This document shows, one piece after another, positions 25,542-38,300 of a stretch of 64,000 nucleotides of DNA. This stretch comes from Legionella adelaidensis (GTDB taxonomy: Bacteria > Pseudomonadota > Gammaproteobacteria > Legionellales > Legionellaceae). Every line of letters begins with the position of its first letter. Position 1 is the stretch's first letter. Both the position numbers and the translations under genes were made by a program. The stretch spans positions 62,001 to 126,000 of the forward strand of contig NZ_LR134428.1 of the NCBI RefSeq assembly GCF_900637865.1, read 5' to 3'. The notes under the pieces are model-generated. The model was not told where the DNA came from. It did no database searches and was given only the letters and a program-made list of their open reading frames with translations.

Positions 25542-26861
25542 TTATTGTTTTTTCACACTTACAGGTAATTGATCTGGGATAGGTTCATTATGGCCTGTAT
25601 TGTCATTTGAGGGCGTTAAATCAATTACTGCTTTTGCTGCAGAGCCCTCAGAGTGGCTAAACATACCCACCTTGCTTGCACTCACTTGAGTATGTGCTGG
25701 AGATTTTACTTGCGCCCTCAGAGCAGGAGTTGACCCAGCGGCCGCAGTACTTTTAGCGTCTAATAATAAACCATCGATTAAGCTATGCCCTTCTCTCATG
25801 GGAGCCATTTCTAACGAGGTATCCAATGTCGGTTTAGTGCCTTTGGCTGCTTCTTCCTGTTCATATTTTTCAAATGTTTGTTCTAACTCTTCTTTTAAGC
25901 GATTTTCGCTATATTTGTTTAGCAATGTTTTAGCGAGGTACACCGCACCGATAGCAGCTACTGCAGCCACACTTAGGAAAATACCACCGGGTATGAAAGA
26001 CCAGACAGCAATAATCCCTACCATGGCACCTGCACCACCGAGTGCAATAAATAAATTATTGCGTGCCTTTTTATATTCAAAATCTGCTCTTGCTTTTTCT
26101 TGTTTGTCAGCCAAAGAATCATCTGGATTTATCTTTCTCTCAGGAGAAGTTAATTTTAGCTTAATTAAATTAAAACTTTCTTTCAGGACATCAACTGAAG
26201 ATGCAGCAACAAAAAGAATGGCTGCTACTGGATTAACGGAAACTGCTGCGGAAATAAGAACACTATAAGCCGCAACATTTAAAGCAGTACTTGCCGATAA
26301 AAAGAAATTATCCGTAAAACGTTGCATTACCGGGGTTTTAAAATCAAAAACGCTTTGATATAGCGTATAAAGACCCGTTGCAATGGTATATACAAGACCC
26401 ACAACTGGGAAAAAGATGGCAGATCCCAAAAGGGCTTCAATCATGGGTAAATTATTTAGAAGGACGGGAGAAAGTGTCAGTATGCCTATTGCACCAATAG
26501 AAGTGACTGCAGCTATATTTTCCAATCTTTTATCTTTGCTATTTATTATGCGAATAAATTCATTAACTTGCGCGTTTTGTCTTTTAGTAATTTGTTGTAA
26601 CTCAGAAAGGAATTCATAAAGTGTTATATTAGCGTTTTGAAAGCGCTCTTTTTTAATCTGATCTATATTTATTAATTTCAAGACTTCCTGTACAGCGGCG
26701 GCAATTTCAGCATCTTCATTAATTTTTTTAGTATGAAAATCACTGTAAATTTCGGCTAATTTGTTCCCATAGGCTGCTTTTAAATAGCTGGCTAAAGTGC
26801 GTTTGTTTTCGCCTTTTAAAAGTTCGCAAAAAAATTCTAATGTTTGAGTTATTCGTTTCAT
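25542..26861 (-). CDS. Uncharacterised multi-span membrane protein with charged ends (effector candidate)
   Basis: 439 residues from the ATG at 26861 (a TTG at 26885 would add eight). No family recognised. A helical soluble N-terminus (about 1-115) precedes several hydrophobic segments, roughly 118-170, 190-230 and 275-320 (for example GAIGILTLSPVLL, FFLSASTALNVAAYSVL, LFIALGGAGAMVGIIAVWSF). A coiled-coil-like Glu/Lys stretch (ENRLKEELEQTFEKYEQEEA) and a polar, probably disordered tail follow. No signal peptide. A soluble-TM-coiled-coil layout with a Glu-rich segment before the tail resembles many Dot/Icm substrates, which is suggestive only. Confidence 0.6.
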   Translation of the reverse strand: MKRITQTLEFFCELLKGENKRTLASYLKAAYGNKLAEIYSDFHTKKINEDAEIAAAVQEVLKLINIDQIKKERFQNANITLYEFLSELQQITKRQNAQVNEFIRIINSKDKRLENIAAVTSIGAIGILTLSPVLLNNLPMIEALLGSAIFFPVVGLVYTIATGLYTLYQSVFDFKTPVMQRFTDNFFLSASTALNVAAYSVLISAAVSVNPVAAILFVAASSVDVLKESFNLIKLKLTSPERKINPDDSLADKQEKARADFEYKKARNNLFIALGGAGAMVGIIAVWSFIPGGIFLSVAAVAAIGAVYLAKTLLNKYSENRLKEELEQTFEKYEQEEAAKGTKPTLDTSLEMAPMREGHSLIDGLLLDAKSTAAAGSTPALRAQVKSPAHTQVSASKVGMFSHSEGSAAKAVIDLTPSNDNTGHNEPIPDQLPVSVKKQ

Positions 26862-26938
26862 TACAATTCTGCCAATGTGAGACAATTTAAGTATATAAAA
26901 CGGATATTAAGAAATTATTAAGCCATATTTTAAATGGT

Positions 26939-29218
26939 TTACCATTTCATCAAAGGTATAAGATTTGAATAATTATCAGTCCACACCATCTCTTCTGCTT
27001 TTGTTACAAAACTCCAATTTTGACGCATCATATGAAAGGCCAATTCCTCATTTTGCGTGAGTGCCACCCACTCCGATGAAAATTGACCACGCTTTAAATT
27101 TCCGGGATCTTTCTGATGCAACACAATTAAGTCGAGTCCTCTCCCTGCTCCCAAGACTACAGGTAACAAGTTTAGATGGCGATTACTAATATTGACTAAA
27201 ATGACCCCCCCGGTGGTTATTTTCTGTTTGTAAATGGCAAAAGCTTCCTTCGTTAATAAATGAACAGGAATAGCATCTGAGTTGAATGCATCCAAAATCA
27301 GTGCATCAAACGTATTATTTGGCGTAGCTACAACAGCGAGTCTCCCATCTTCTTTAATAATATATTTTTGTGGAGGACAGTCTCGTAAATAGGTGAACAG
27401 TCGTGGAGTTTGTGCAATAGAAAGAACCTGCTCATCTACTTCTACTAAAGACAAACTGTCTTGTGCCCGAAATTGGCAAGCCATTAAACCAGTTCCTACA
27501 CCTAAAATAATGCCCTTTATTTTTGGATTTTTTTCTTGTAACCATTTGATGGCGATAGCGGGAGGAGCATAATAAGCAATATCCCCTTGCGATATCTGAT
27601 TTACCACTTGAAAACCATGTGCCGTGGATTGGCTCATTAAAATGTGCGTGCCTTCGTTATGAATGACTTGTTTTACTCCATAAAAATTACGTACTTGAAT
27701 TAAATAGTCTCCCTTTTTAAACCAAGGCAAAAAGATGAATATAAATAAAAGGGTCATCCCTGTTAAAAAGCTGCGCTTGCTTTGTACCCATATAAATAAA
27801 ACAGCCAGTGCGACCAGCTCTAAAACATGATAATTTTCCACCCATTTTAATAAAGCTACATCAGCCAAGAAATAATTTAGGATTATTAGAAAGGAAGCAA
27901 TCGATACGCCTACCCATTCATTATTTCGCTTTTTTATAGGTATAGCCGACAAGGATAATAAGAATACCAAAGGGTATTCATACGCGTTGGAAAATAAATA
28001 GGAGGCGACAATCCCATTAAACAACCCCGCTAATAAACCTCCTAAAGCCAGACAGAAATAAAAAGTAGTTAAGGATTCTGGCTGGGGACGCGTTCTAACC
28101 AGCTCTCCATGACATAGCATAGCCATCATAAAAAAACTCGCCAGGTTGGCTAAAATAATTTGCCAGGCAATAATTTGGTTAGCCCCATACACAAATCCAA
28201 TTAGAGGAAAAATAAGAAAAAATAGACTATTCCTAACCACCCACTCATGGCGTAGAACCGGCTTTTTTGAAAAGGTAATAATGAAAGAAAGCAAATACAA
28301 ACTTAAAGGCAGCACCCAGAATAAAGGACTAGCCGCCACATCCGTACTAATATAAAAGGTTACCCCCATCATCAAACTACAAGGGAGAAAACTAAGCCAA
28401 ATCCACTTGATTTTCTGACGTAAACTAATCGAGACGTGCTCTATCTTGATAACAGAATGGATGTGTGTAGGGAGTAAAAAAATTACCAATAATAAAAACA
28501 GATAGATGAAATATACTGTGTTCCAGAAATAAAATTGTTGGCTCACTGTATAAAAACGTTCGATTAACCAGGGATAACTTAGTAATGCAAGCAAACTTCC
28601 TGCGTTGCTAGCTGTATATAAATAATAAGGATTTGCACCGGGATTATTTTTAATTTTTACAAAAATAAATTGTAATAAAGGGGCAGAAGCGCCTAATAAA
28701 AATAAAGGTATACCTATTTGTTTTATTAAAACCGCTAATATAGAAAACTCAGGAAGATAATTTAATCGCTCAGGTATGAAATGAATAGGTAGATAAACCA
28801 TACTGAGCACTACTAATCCAATATGAATGAGACGCCACACCTTATTTTTACATTTACTTAAAAACCATACGTAAGTATAAGAAAGCAATAACAATGTTTG
28901 GAAAAACAACATACATATTGTCCAAACCGACGGCGTCCCGCCGTAGATAGGAAGCAATATTTTGGCAACGACAGGCTGAATAATAAATAGTAATAATGCA
29001 CTGCAAAAAAGAGAAAAAATAAATAGCGTACTAAGTGCCACAGTTATATAACGGGGTTGTCTGTAACTAGCAGTTTTAGCTATTTTTCGGCTCATGTCCT
29101 CGCCACAATCGATTAAGTTATCGGCTTTATACTTTGTCATTATCCCCCCGAATTCGGGTATTGAATTAAAAATCTGACTACTCAAATCGCATACAGGTTG
29201 ACATTTTTCATCACACAT
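26939..29218 (-). CDS. Membrane protein with C-terminal spermidine-synthase-like domain
   Basis: The 759-residue product (733 from the ATG at 29140, which follows GGGGGG) has about 14 TM segments in its first 480 residues, beginning FIFSLFCSALLLFIIQPVVAK. A Rossmann methyltransferase-type domain of the spermidine-synthase family follows: GIILGVGTGLMACQF (nucleotide loop), SLVEVDEQVLSIA, YIIKEDGRLAV, FDALILDAFNSDAIPVHLLT and the terminal WTDNYSNLIPLM. These 'fused MFS/spermidine synthase' proteins are widespread and poorly understood; polyamine transfer has not been shown for most. The acidic Asp pairs of true aminopropyltransferases are only partly present, so the substrate is open. It stands alone, divergent from the giant gene. 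Confidence 0.75.
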   Translation of the reverse strand: MCDEKCQPVCDLSSQIFNSIPEFGGIMTKYKADNLIDCGEDMSRKIAKTASYRQPRYITVALSTLFIFSLFCSALLLFIIQPVVAKILLPIYGGTPSVWTICMLFFQTLLLLSYTYVWFLSKCKNKVWRLIHIGLVVLSMVYLPIHFIPERLNYLPEFSILAVLIKQIGIPLFLLGASAPLLQFIFVKIKNNPGANPYYLYTASNAGSLLALLSYPWLIERFYTVSQQFYFWNTVYFIYLFLLLVIFLLPTHIHSVIKIEHVSISLRQKIKWIWLSFLPCSLMMGVTFYISTDVAASPLFWVLPLSLYLLSFIITFSKKPVLRHEWVVRNSLFFLIFPLIGFVYGANQIIAWQIILANLASFFMMAMLCHGELVRTRPQPESLTTFYFCLALGGLLAGLFNGIVASYLFSNAYEYPLVFLLSLSAIPIKKRNNEWVGVSIASFLIILNYFLADVALLKWVENYHVLELVALAVLFIWVQSKRSFLTGMTLLFIFIFLPWFKKGDYLIQVRNFYGVKQVIHNEGTHILMSQSTAHGFQVVNQISQGDIAYYAPPAIAIKWLQEKNPKIKGIILGVGTGLMACQFRAQDSLSLVEVDEQVLSIAQTPRLFTYLRDCPPQKYIIKEDGRLAVVATPNNTFDALILDAFNSDAIPVHLLTKEAFAIYKQKITTGGVILVNISNRHLNLLPVVLGAGRGLDLIVLHQKDPGNLKRGQFSSEWVALTQNEELAFHMMRQNWSFVTKAEEMVWTDNYSNLIPLMKW

Positions 29219-29315
29219 ACTATCAATGAAGAAGATGTCTTCATAATTACTTAAGGATTCTCAGCTAAAATTTACATAAGTCGGTGCATACCACCTCTTC
29301 CCTGGGATTTTTCAA

Positions 29316-32300
29316 ATGACATATTGTAAGCATTTTATAGCAGGTATAAAGCAAATAAATTTTTCTCCGGAAACTGCATCGACATTAAGGGTGGCTTTGA
29401 TCCAAAGTGCCCTCCTGGATCTCACTACCCAGCAAGAAGTAATTTCAAAAGAGCTAGCCCTATTGCCTGAGAGTATTCCTGAAAACACCAACGCCGATAA
29501 ATTACTCCAGGAATATAAAGAAAAAAGAGCCGCCACAGTTCAAGGTATTGCTGAACAAATAGAAGATATAAAAACGGAGAATCCTACATTGGATTGGGAA
29601 CAGCATATTGCCATTTCCCCTGATTTTATTATCCAATTTGCAGAGAATTTCAAAAACCTGCCCCATCTTGCTGAAACACTTAGTGATGCCCCTCCCGTTA
29701 TTAAACAATGGCAAGCCCAAATCTTTGCTCATGTTTTATTTGGACTAAATAAAACAGAACAAGAAGAGCAACTGGCTACGTTAACGAGCGCTCAAATCAA
29801 AGATATGGTTGAGCAAGCAGTTCAAACCTATGACACCACCGAGGATTCGGAATTGCGTTCACAATGTCAGCAATTAGCCGAACTTGGCGTTTTTGCTATT
29901 ATGGAAAGAGAGGCTGATAAGACTTCTTCAGTTGTTGATAGACGGCAAGGAATTATTAATTATGGTCAATTTTTACGTCATCTCAATGAACAATTACCAG
30001 AAACACACCAATCTGGCATTTTTCATAGTCTAGCTAATTACCATAACTCAGCGGGTAAAACACTTCTAACCCTCATTGAAAATGTTGCTGACAAATTGCA
30101 AGTAAACACCGCTAAAGATTGGAATGATGCAGACACCATTCAAGCCTTAAAGGATTTCAGCACGCTTTGCCATACCTTACGTTTTGGTCAAGAAGATCGG
30201 CAAGAATATATTAGTAAGCGTCAGGATAATATTGCCCTGGACTTATTTTGGGGTAGAAATATTCGCGATATTGAATTATTTACCAAACAAGGCGACTTAG
30301 GTAATTGGGTTTATCGACACATCGTAGAACGATTGGCTATTGCTAAATATGGTGCTATGTATACCGTAGCACCTGTTGAAACGGTAGGCTCTGGTAAAAA
30401 ATTAAACCCTGTAGAACGTAAGCTTGAGATAGCTTTAGAGGTGGTAAAAAAAATGCGGGTAGATCCTCCACCTGCTGCTGACCTTCTTTCTCCCCCAAAG
30501 CAAAGGAAACCTGCAGCAGCGCACGCGTTAGCTTCTCCCAGCGCGGACGATACACCCAGTTCACCTCGCTCAATAAGCTCTTCGGTTTCCGCAAGCATTA
30601 GGGAAAAAATCTTTCCTTTAGGTGATTTAAAAACATCTAAACAATTTACTGCAAAATCAACTTATCGCACCAATGCTACTGATCTTATAAGAACAGCCAT
30701 TAAAAATGAGTTTGACAAGCCAATTATCGAGACGGATCCCTCCGGACCCATTTCCATAACATTTTGTTCTCCCTCAGTAGATGAGGAAACCATACTGGAT
30801 ACTATCCTACATAGTGGTGGGTTTAATCAATCCGCTTATACTATAGTTCTTAGACTTATTCATGAGTCTCCGCCTCCTATGAAAAAAGTGTATACGGGCA
30901 GGACTCTCGAAGAAATTGCTAGAAAAATTGATTTCGATGGCGATACAACCTGCCGCCAAAAATTTATCGAAGCGAGAAAACAAATACTTTTGGATCAAGT
31001 AGAAGATATTTCCCAGTTAGGCCTCACTGCAAGCGATGAATTAATTTTACGAAAATTACTCGAAATAAATTTGGTAACGCCCTATATTCAGCCTTTATCC
31101 AGAGAGCTTTCTTTTGCGCTTGAGTTAATGGATCAAGGGAAATTCCAAGAAGCAGTAAAAGTCTCCGGGATTTCAGAAGCCATTGACGCTACCATGGCTC
31201 GAATGACGCAGGTCCGATTAGACGACATACCTCCCGATTTAAGAGTAATTTTTAACAAAGCATTAATATTGCAATCTAGCACGCAAGAGCGGCAAGAAAA
31301 ATTAGCTCTCTTACATACTATCTTTGAATCAGATCAAAGTGACGATAAGAAAATTCACGCTTTAACAACTCTTTTTTTAGAAGAATACCATGCCATGTTA
31401 CCAACACTTGGCCTCAGTGAAAGCGATTTGCCAAGAATTGAAAATGACATTACAGAAATGGCAAGAGACTTTGTTACTTTAAGTTCTCGCATTCATTCGG
31501 GCAAGCCCGTTTTGACGGATGATGAAAAAAATACCTATTTTAAGGCGATAAGCCAAGTTGCTCAACAATTAGGAACGCAAGATTTTAGCGATTTTCAATT
31601 TAAAATCACGCATTCAAAAAAGAGCCCAATCACGGTTACTTGTACACACAAAGATGGAAGAGAAATGCAGGTTATGCTTGATTTGGGAGATAAGACTTTA
31701 CCTTACTCGCTTATTAAGCCAAAAGGTAATGCCGAATTTATTTTTTCATATGGCGGTAGCCGGGGGATTGTGGCGCCTTTTGCTGGACTGGAAGAAGCCT
31801 ATATTGGCGCTGGCAAAGAGCAAAAGCGCTTTTTTACCCATAACCGTTTATTAGGTGTGGGCCAATATGGTTCGGTTAAGGAAGTTGAGGCTTTATTATC
31901 TGGATTAAATCAAGTCATCAAGAAAGGATATGTACCCGTTGCCGACCCCACCTTCCAAGAAAAAGCAAGAGAAGATTTAAGAACACGCCCTATAACGGCT
32001 CGTGATGATCCACTTTATCGGATTGAAAGTGATATCATGCAAAACCTTTCTGCTGCACAGTCCGCGAGTGGAAAAGCCCAAACTACGCAATATTGGATAA
32101 CACCCGGAAAAGAGAAACCGAAAGGACAGCTTTTTACCGGTACAGGCCCGGTGCATGAGTATCAGATACTAATGGATAGAGCGCAAGGCGATACATATGC
32201 GGATATTGCCAATCGTCAATTAGTTAAATTTAGAAAAGATAGTATTGCCTATCATAATCCTCTTCAACGACCCTCTGCGAACCTGGAAACGGACTTGGAA

Positions 32301-35300
32301 TCCAGGCTGCGTTTAGCAAAAGCTATCGTCAAAGAAACCCAAAGATTCGCGGGACTAGGCTTTGCCCATAATGATATTAAACCGGAAAATTTTCTCTACA
32401 ATGGCAGCGAAGTAACATTTATTGACTGGGCAACTGGTGGCTTTCAACAAAAATATACTGCGCCCGATGCAGGTGAAGCAGATGTTGAAAAGATTTTTCA
32501 ACAAATCTTTGGCAAAGATTTGCCTGCAAAAAAACAAGGTGAGGAAGTAACAGATGCGCAAGGTCGATTCGTAAAAAAAGTGGGCGTGGATATTTTTTAT
32601 GGAATTAACCCGCACTTACAGGTACTTCATGGTGCACGGAATGGCACGCTTGCTTATATTGCCCCTAATTTAGTCTTGGGAACCGATCGTCGTAATATAA
32701 GTCTACCGCCCGGTATGCTAGGAATTGATACAATCTTGGATAATAGCGATCCGCGTATGGATAATTGGGCTCTCACCGCAATGACTTTTGGGATTTGCAA
32801 TCGTCAAGCCTATTTTGAACTCGTTAAAGGACGTGCGGTTAATGATTATATTGTTCCTGATGTGCTTGAGGTGGACCAGGGTGTACCGCAGGGCTTAAAA
32901 ATTATAAATGCGGAGAAATTTAATGAATTTTTCGCTTGTGGACGGGGTGACACAATTGATGTCCAAGAAGTTGTCCCTCCCGAAGTATACAGTAATCCAC
33001 GTGCAGTTATGTACATTCCCTCTAATCAGCGCGAAGGGGAACCTTTACATCTTTACAGGCATTTAGTTGAATTACAAAGAAAATGCAGTACTAATCCTGT
33101 CGAATCGGATCTTAAAACGCAAATTCAAGCGAATATTGCTAAAGTATTACACGGTGTCCACACCGCAGTAGCTACCGGCGAAGGCTTAACCAAGGAAGAA
33201 CTGAGTGCCAATTTAGATTTAGCCCAAAAATGTATAAGAGATTATCAAAAATTATTAGATCCTGATTATTTACAATCTTTAAAAGATACCGACCTCCTTA
33301 CTACCGTTTTAGAGAAACATGCACATTCTGAGGAAGTTTCCTTAGGAAGCTTATTAGAAAAAAATGGCGTCCTTAGCGAATTAGAAATTATTGCAACACT
33401 ACCCTCAACTGACGCGGAAAAAGATAAAGCCGAGGCTATTTTAAGGAAAGCTGTTAGCCCTCAAAAATTTGTTGACAAATTTATACCAGGCGGTCCTCTT
33501 TATAACTTATTAAAAGACATGATTGCCAAAGGGCAAAACCGCTTGGCAAATGTTTTATTGGAACAAGTCCAGGTGGAAAATCCGCATTTTGTTGCACAAG
33601 TAGCAGAACAAGGATTGCTTCATTTTGCTCTGGAAAGAGGATTCACTGATACTGCCAGGGGAATAGTAGAAGCCCTTACTAAAGCGGGGATGAAAGAAGA
33701 AGATATTTTTGCTTTAATGATGAAGGAATATGGGCCCAGGGAGAACCAACCTCATATTAAATGGGCAACTAATGCATTCCATATTGCTATTCGCAATAAT
33801 AATAGTGAGCAACTGGATTTAATTTTAAAATACTTACCTCGTAGTAATGTGTATGATGAGCAAATTGCCCAAGCGATGCATTTATCTTCTATTTTTGGTA
33901 ATGAAAAGCTTTTCAGCTCAATGCTAAGTGCTTACAATGCAGTCCATTCTAAAAATCCAATGACTGCCCATTCAATAATTAACATGCCTTTTTTACCGGA
34001 CGATGTAACTGCTTACCATAATTTTTTAAAAGATGGTAAAACCAATACTGCTATTGCATGGAAAGAGCTCGAAGCAAGCCCTAAAGATGCGCATTCTTTT
34101 TTATTGACTGCACCAAAGGGTACTAATGCCTTCCCTGCTTTAATTACGGCGGCACATTCAAACTACGAAGGTCTTGATCGCTTATTACGTCTAGCCGAAG
34201 CAACCGGCTTTACTTCTGAGCAATGGAGCACTTTGTACAAACAAACGGATGAGAAGGGAAAAAACCTTTGTAACTATTTATTAGAGCAAAAACAATTTGG
34301 ACGGTTAGAAAAACTATTATCTGCTATTCGAACCCAGTGTGGAGAAGAGGCCTCTGAAGTTCTCGTTGACTTATTTAGCAATCCGCATCCTGTAAATCCT
34401 CTTGCAAATTATTTGAACGCCCCCGGTATTTTTGATGAAAAGATAAAAGTCTTGCGCATGACTTTGGACAGTATTTCCTCTGATCACACTCGGGCAACTC
34501 CTACCGAGCAACAAGCGCGGGTTATCGCTTTATTAGTTAACCAACGCTGGTTAACAGAGCAAGCTAAAGAGGAAAACAATCACGCTGCTTTACGCGCTTT
34601 ATTACAAAATGATGCAATAGCATTACCTTACATACAAGGAATGCTAGTTACCTTAAAAGATGGTATACAGGAAGATAATGTTGCTAAACAATTCTTCACC
34701 CGTCTTTTAGAAGAAGTTACACCTAAAGCTTCCCGGGTCGAGCATGCCAAGGTAAACCTTGAACTGGTAATGCCTGAAATTTTAAAGCAAGTGGCCATTC
34801 AACAACACGATTTTCCCGCTCTATTGAAAGCCTTTGCAAAACAAAGTGTAGGCACACTTCACGAACGTATAGTTCAACTAACCGAGCAAGTAAAATCTCT
34901 GGAATTAGAACTTGGTAAAGTTCATCCTCAACTACAAACGCATCAAGTAGAAGCGGAACGTCTTAGAATTGCCTATAAAAAAGCGCAAGCAGAATTGGAA
35001 GAAGCAAATGCCCAGGCTAAAGGTGCGCAAGATGAGTTAGCGAGGACGCGTTCAGACCATGCAGTGAAAGTTAGCCTTCTAGAAGGGAAAATACAGCAAT
35101 TAACCCTACTTAAAGACGCCAATGCAGAGTTAGAAAGAGCAAAAGCTGCGCTTATTAAGGAAAATGAAGCCCATGCGGCAATGATCGGTAGATTACAAAC
35201 TAAAGTTAGCCAAGGCGATGAACAAAATTCCCAACTGTTAGCGCAAATTGCAGAGCTACGGTTAAATTTAGCAAGCAGTGAAGCCGACGCAGTAAAACTA

Positions 35301-38300
35301 CGATCGCAAATTAGTGGCTTTCAGAAACAACAAACCGAATTACTGCAGCGTATTGAGGGATTACAAGGAGTAGAAAAAGAAAAAGAAGAATTAGCTAAAA
35401 GATTACAAAGACAGCTGGAACATACTGAAACCGCTGAACATGAAGCCGTTAAATTAGCCAGCCAGTATGCTGCTTCTAAACAAATAAATGAACAACTAGA
35501 AAGTAGGGTAGCCCAGTTAATTCAGGCTAATTCCGAGATGGATTCCTCCCTAACCCTGGCTAAACGACAAATAGAATTATTACAGACGCAACTAGATGAA
35601 GCGACTGCATCAATAAAAATTCAAACTGCGAGGACACATAGTGCAGAAGAAGCATTAGCCTCCACCCGTGATGCGTTGACTAGAGCCGAACAACAAAATG
35701 CAGCGTTAGTCACCGAAGCCCAAAGGCTAACCCAAACGCATAAAGAAGAATTATCTCATGTTAGAGATACCCATACTACGCTGATAGAGCAATTAAAAGC
35801 GGAGCACCGTAATGCGTTGGAAGCGGAACAATCTAATTTAGCTTCCTCTCGTGGCGAAATAAGCAGATTGGAGCAATTGTTAGCGGAGCAAAAAGAGCAA
35901 ATTAAAATTCAGCATGCCCGCTTTGACACGGTTTCTCATGCTGCACAATCAGCACAACTTAAATTATCAGCGACAGAAAGTGAGCTCACCACTGCCAGGG
36001 CAAAATTAGAAGAGCAGCAATCAGCCCTTGAAACATTACAAAGGGAACAAGCAAAAGAAGTAGCTAAGCTTAAAAGTGAAGCTAGCCAGGCACTGGAATC
36101 TCTTCGTGCGGAATATGAAGAAAGAATAGCACCTATTGAAGCCGAGCTACGAACCACCAAGCAGCAAATTAGTGAATTACAAAGTTCCCTAAGATCTACT
36201 AGCGACGAGCTTATGGCAAAAGAAGCTCGCATTGCAGAATTAAGAGCACAACTGGAGTCAGCAGCCTCCCTTCAAGCATCTACACAAGAAGAACTTGCTG
36301 CCGCACAAGCAGAAACCCGCGCTAAACAAGAAGAGCTGGTACGATTAGAAACAAAACGCCGAGAGGATTTGGCCAGTGCGCAACGCGCCAAAGAGGATGA
36401 AATTGCCTCTTTAAATGCAGACCATGCCAGCCGAGTAGAAGAACTCGCTGCCCAACAAGCCACTACGGAAACAGAAAAACGCCGGTTACAAAAAGCTTTA
36501 GACGCCTTACAAGTCGAACTGCGAAGAAGCCTTGATGAAGCAGAAAGAAACAATACTGAAACAATACAACGATTAGAAACACGGCATCAAGAAACCCTTA
36601 CCCCTCTTAGAGCTGCCTTGGATGAAAAACAAGAACAAGTCACCTCTTTACAACAACGTTTAGACGCTAGCATACAAGGTAATACTGAGAGTCTCGAGCA
36701 AATTGAAGCGCTAAGAGCACAACTGGAGTCAACAGCTTCCCTTCAAGCATCTACACAAGAAGAACTTGCTGCCGCACAAGCAGAAATCCGCGCTAAACAA
36801 GAAGAGCTGGTACGATTAGAAACAAAACGCCGAGAAGATTTGGCCAGTGCGCAACGCGCCAAAGAGGATGAAATCGCCTCTTTAAATGCAGACCATACCA
36901 GCCGAGTAGAAGAACTCGCTGCCCAACAAGCCACTACGGAAACAGAAAAACGCCAGTTACAAAAAGCTTTAGACGCCTTACAAGTCGAACTGCGAAGAAG
37001 CCTTGATGAAGCAGAAAGAAACAATACTGAAACAATACAACGATTAGAAACACGGCATCAAGAAACCCTTACCCCTCTTAGAGCTGCCTTGGATGAAAAG
37101 CAAGAACAAGTCACCTCTTTACAACAACGTTTAGACGCTAGCATACAAGGTAATACTGAGAGTCTCGAGCAAATTGAAGCGCTAAGAGCACAACTGGAAT
37201 CAACAGCTTCCCTTCAAGCATCTACACAAGAAGAACTTGCTGCCGCACAAGCAGAAACCCGCGCTAAACAAGAAGAGCTGGTACGATTAGAAACAAAACG
37301 CCGAGAAGATTTGGCCAGTGCGCAACGCGCCAAAGAGGATGAAATTGCCTCTTTAAATGCAGATCATGCCGCCCGCGTAGAAGAGCTCGCTGCCCAACAA
37401 GCCACTACGGAAGCGGAAAGACAACAGTTACAAGCAGACTTGGAAGCCTTGCAAGCCGAATTGCAAACAAGGCTGCAAGAAGCCGAAAGAAACAGTGCTG
37501 AAGCATTACAACGATTAGAAGCTCAGCATCAAGAAACCCTTACCCCTCTTAGAGCTGCCTTGGATGAAAAGCAAGAACAAGTCAGTTCTTTACAACAACG
37601 TTTAGATGCGAGCCTGAGGGATAATGCTGCTAAACAAGCTCAAATAGAGCAATTAAGCGCACAACTCGATGCAGCATCTTCTCTTCAAGCTACTACACGA
37701 GGAGAACTTGAAGCCGCACAAGCAGAAACCCGCGCCAAGCAGCAAGAACTCGAACGGTTAGAAGCGCAGCGCCAGGAAGAATTAACCAGTGCGCAACGCG
37801 CCAAAGAGGATGAAATTGCCTCTTTAAATGCAGGCCATGCCGCCCGCGTAGAAGAGCTCGCTACCCAACAGGCCACTACGGAAGCGGAAAGACAACAGTT
37901 ACAAGCAGACTTGGAAGCCTTGCAAGCCGAATTGCAAACAAGGCTGCAAGAAGCCGAAAGAAACAGTGCTGAAGCATTACAACGATTAGAAGCTCAGCAT
38001 CAAGAAACCCTTACCCCTCTTAGAGCTGCTTTGGATGAAAAGCAAGAACAAGTCAGTTCTTTACAACAACGTTTAGATGCGAGCCTGAGGGATAATGCTG
38101 CTAAACAAGCTCAAATAGAGCAATTAAGCGCACAACTCGATGCAGCATCTTCTCTTCAAGCTACTACACGAGGAGAACTTGAAGCCGCACAAGCAGAAAC
38201 CCGCGCCAAGCAGCAAGAACTCGAACGGTTAGAAGCGCAGCGCCAGGAAGAATTAGCCAGTGCGCAACGCGCCAAAGAGACTGAAATCGCCTCTTTAAAT

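Noticed and set aside
36272-37024. Antisense open frames of 93 codons repeated on the minus strand inside the coiled-coil repeats
   Set aside because: They recur with the 471-bp period and are Ser/Ala/Cys-rich mirror products of a Gln/Glu/Ala-rich coding strand; they have no ribosome binding sites.
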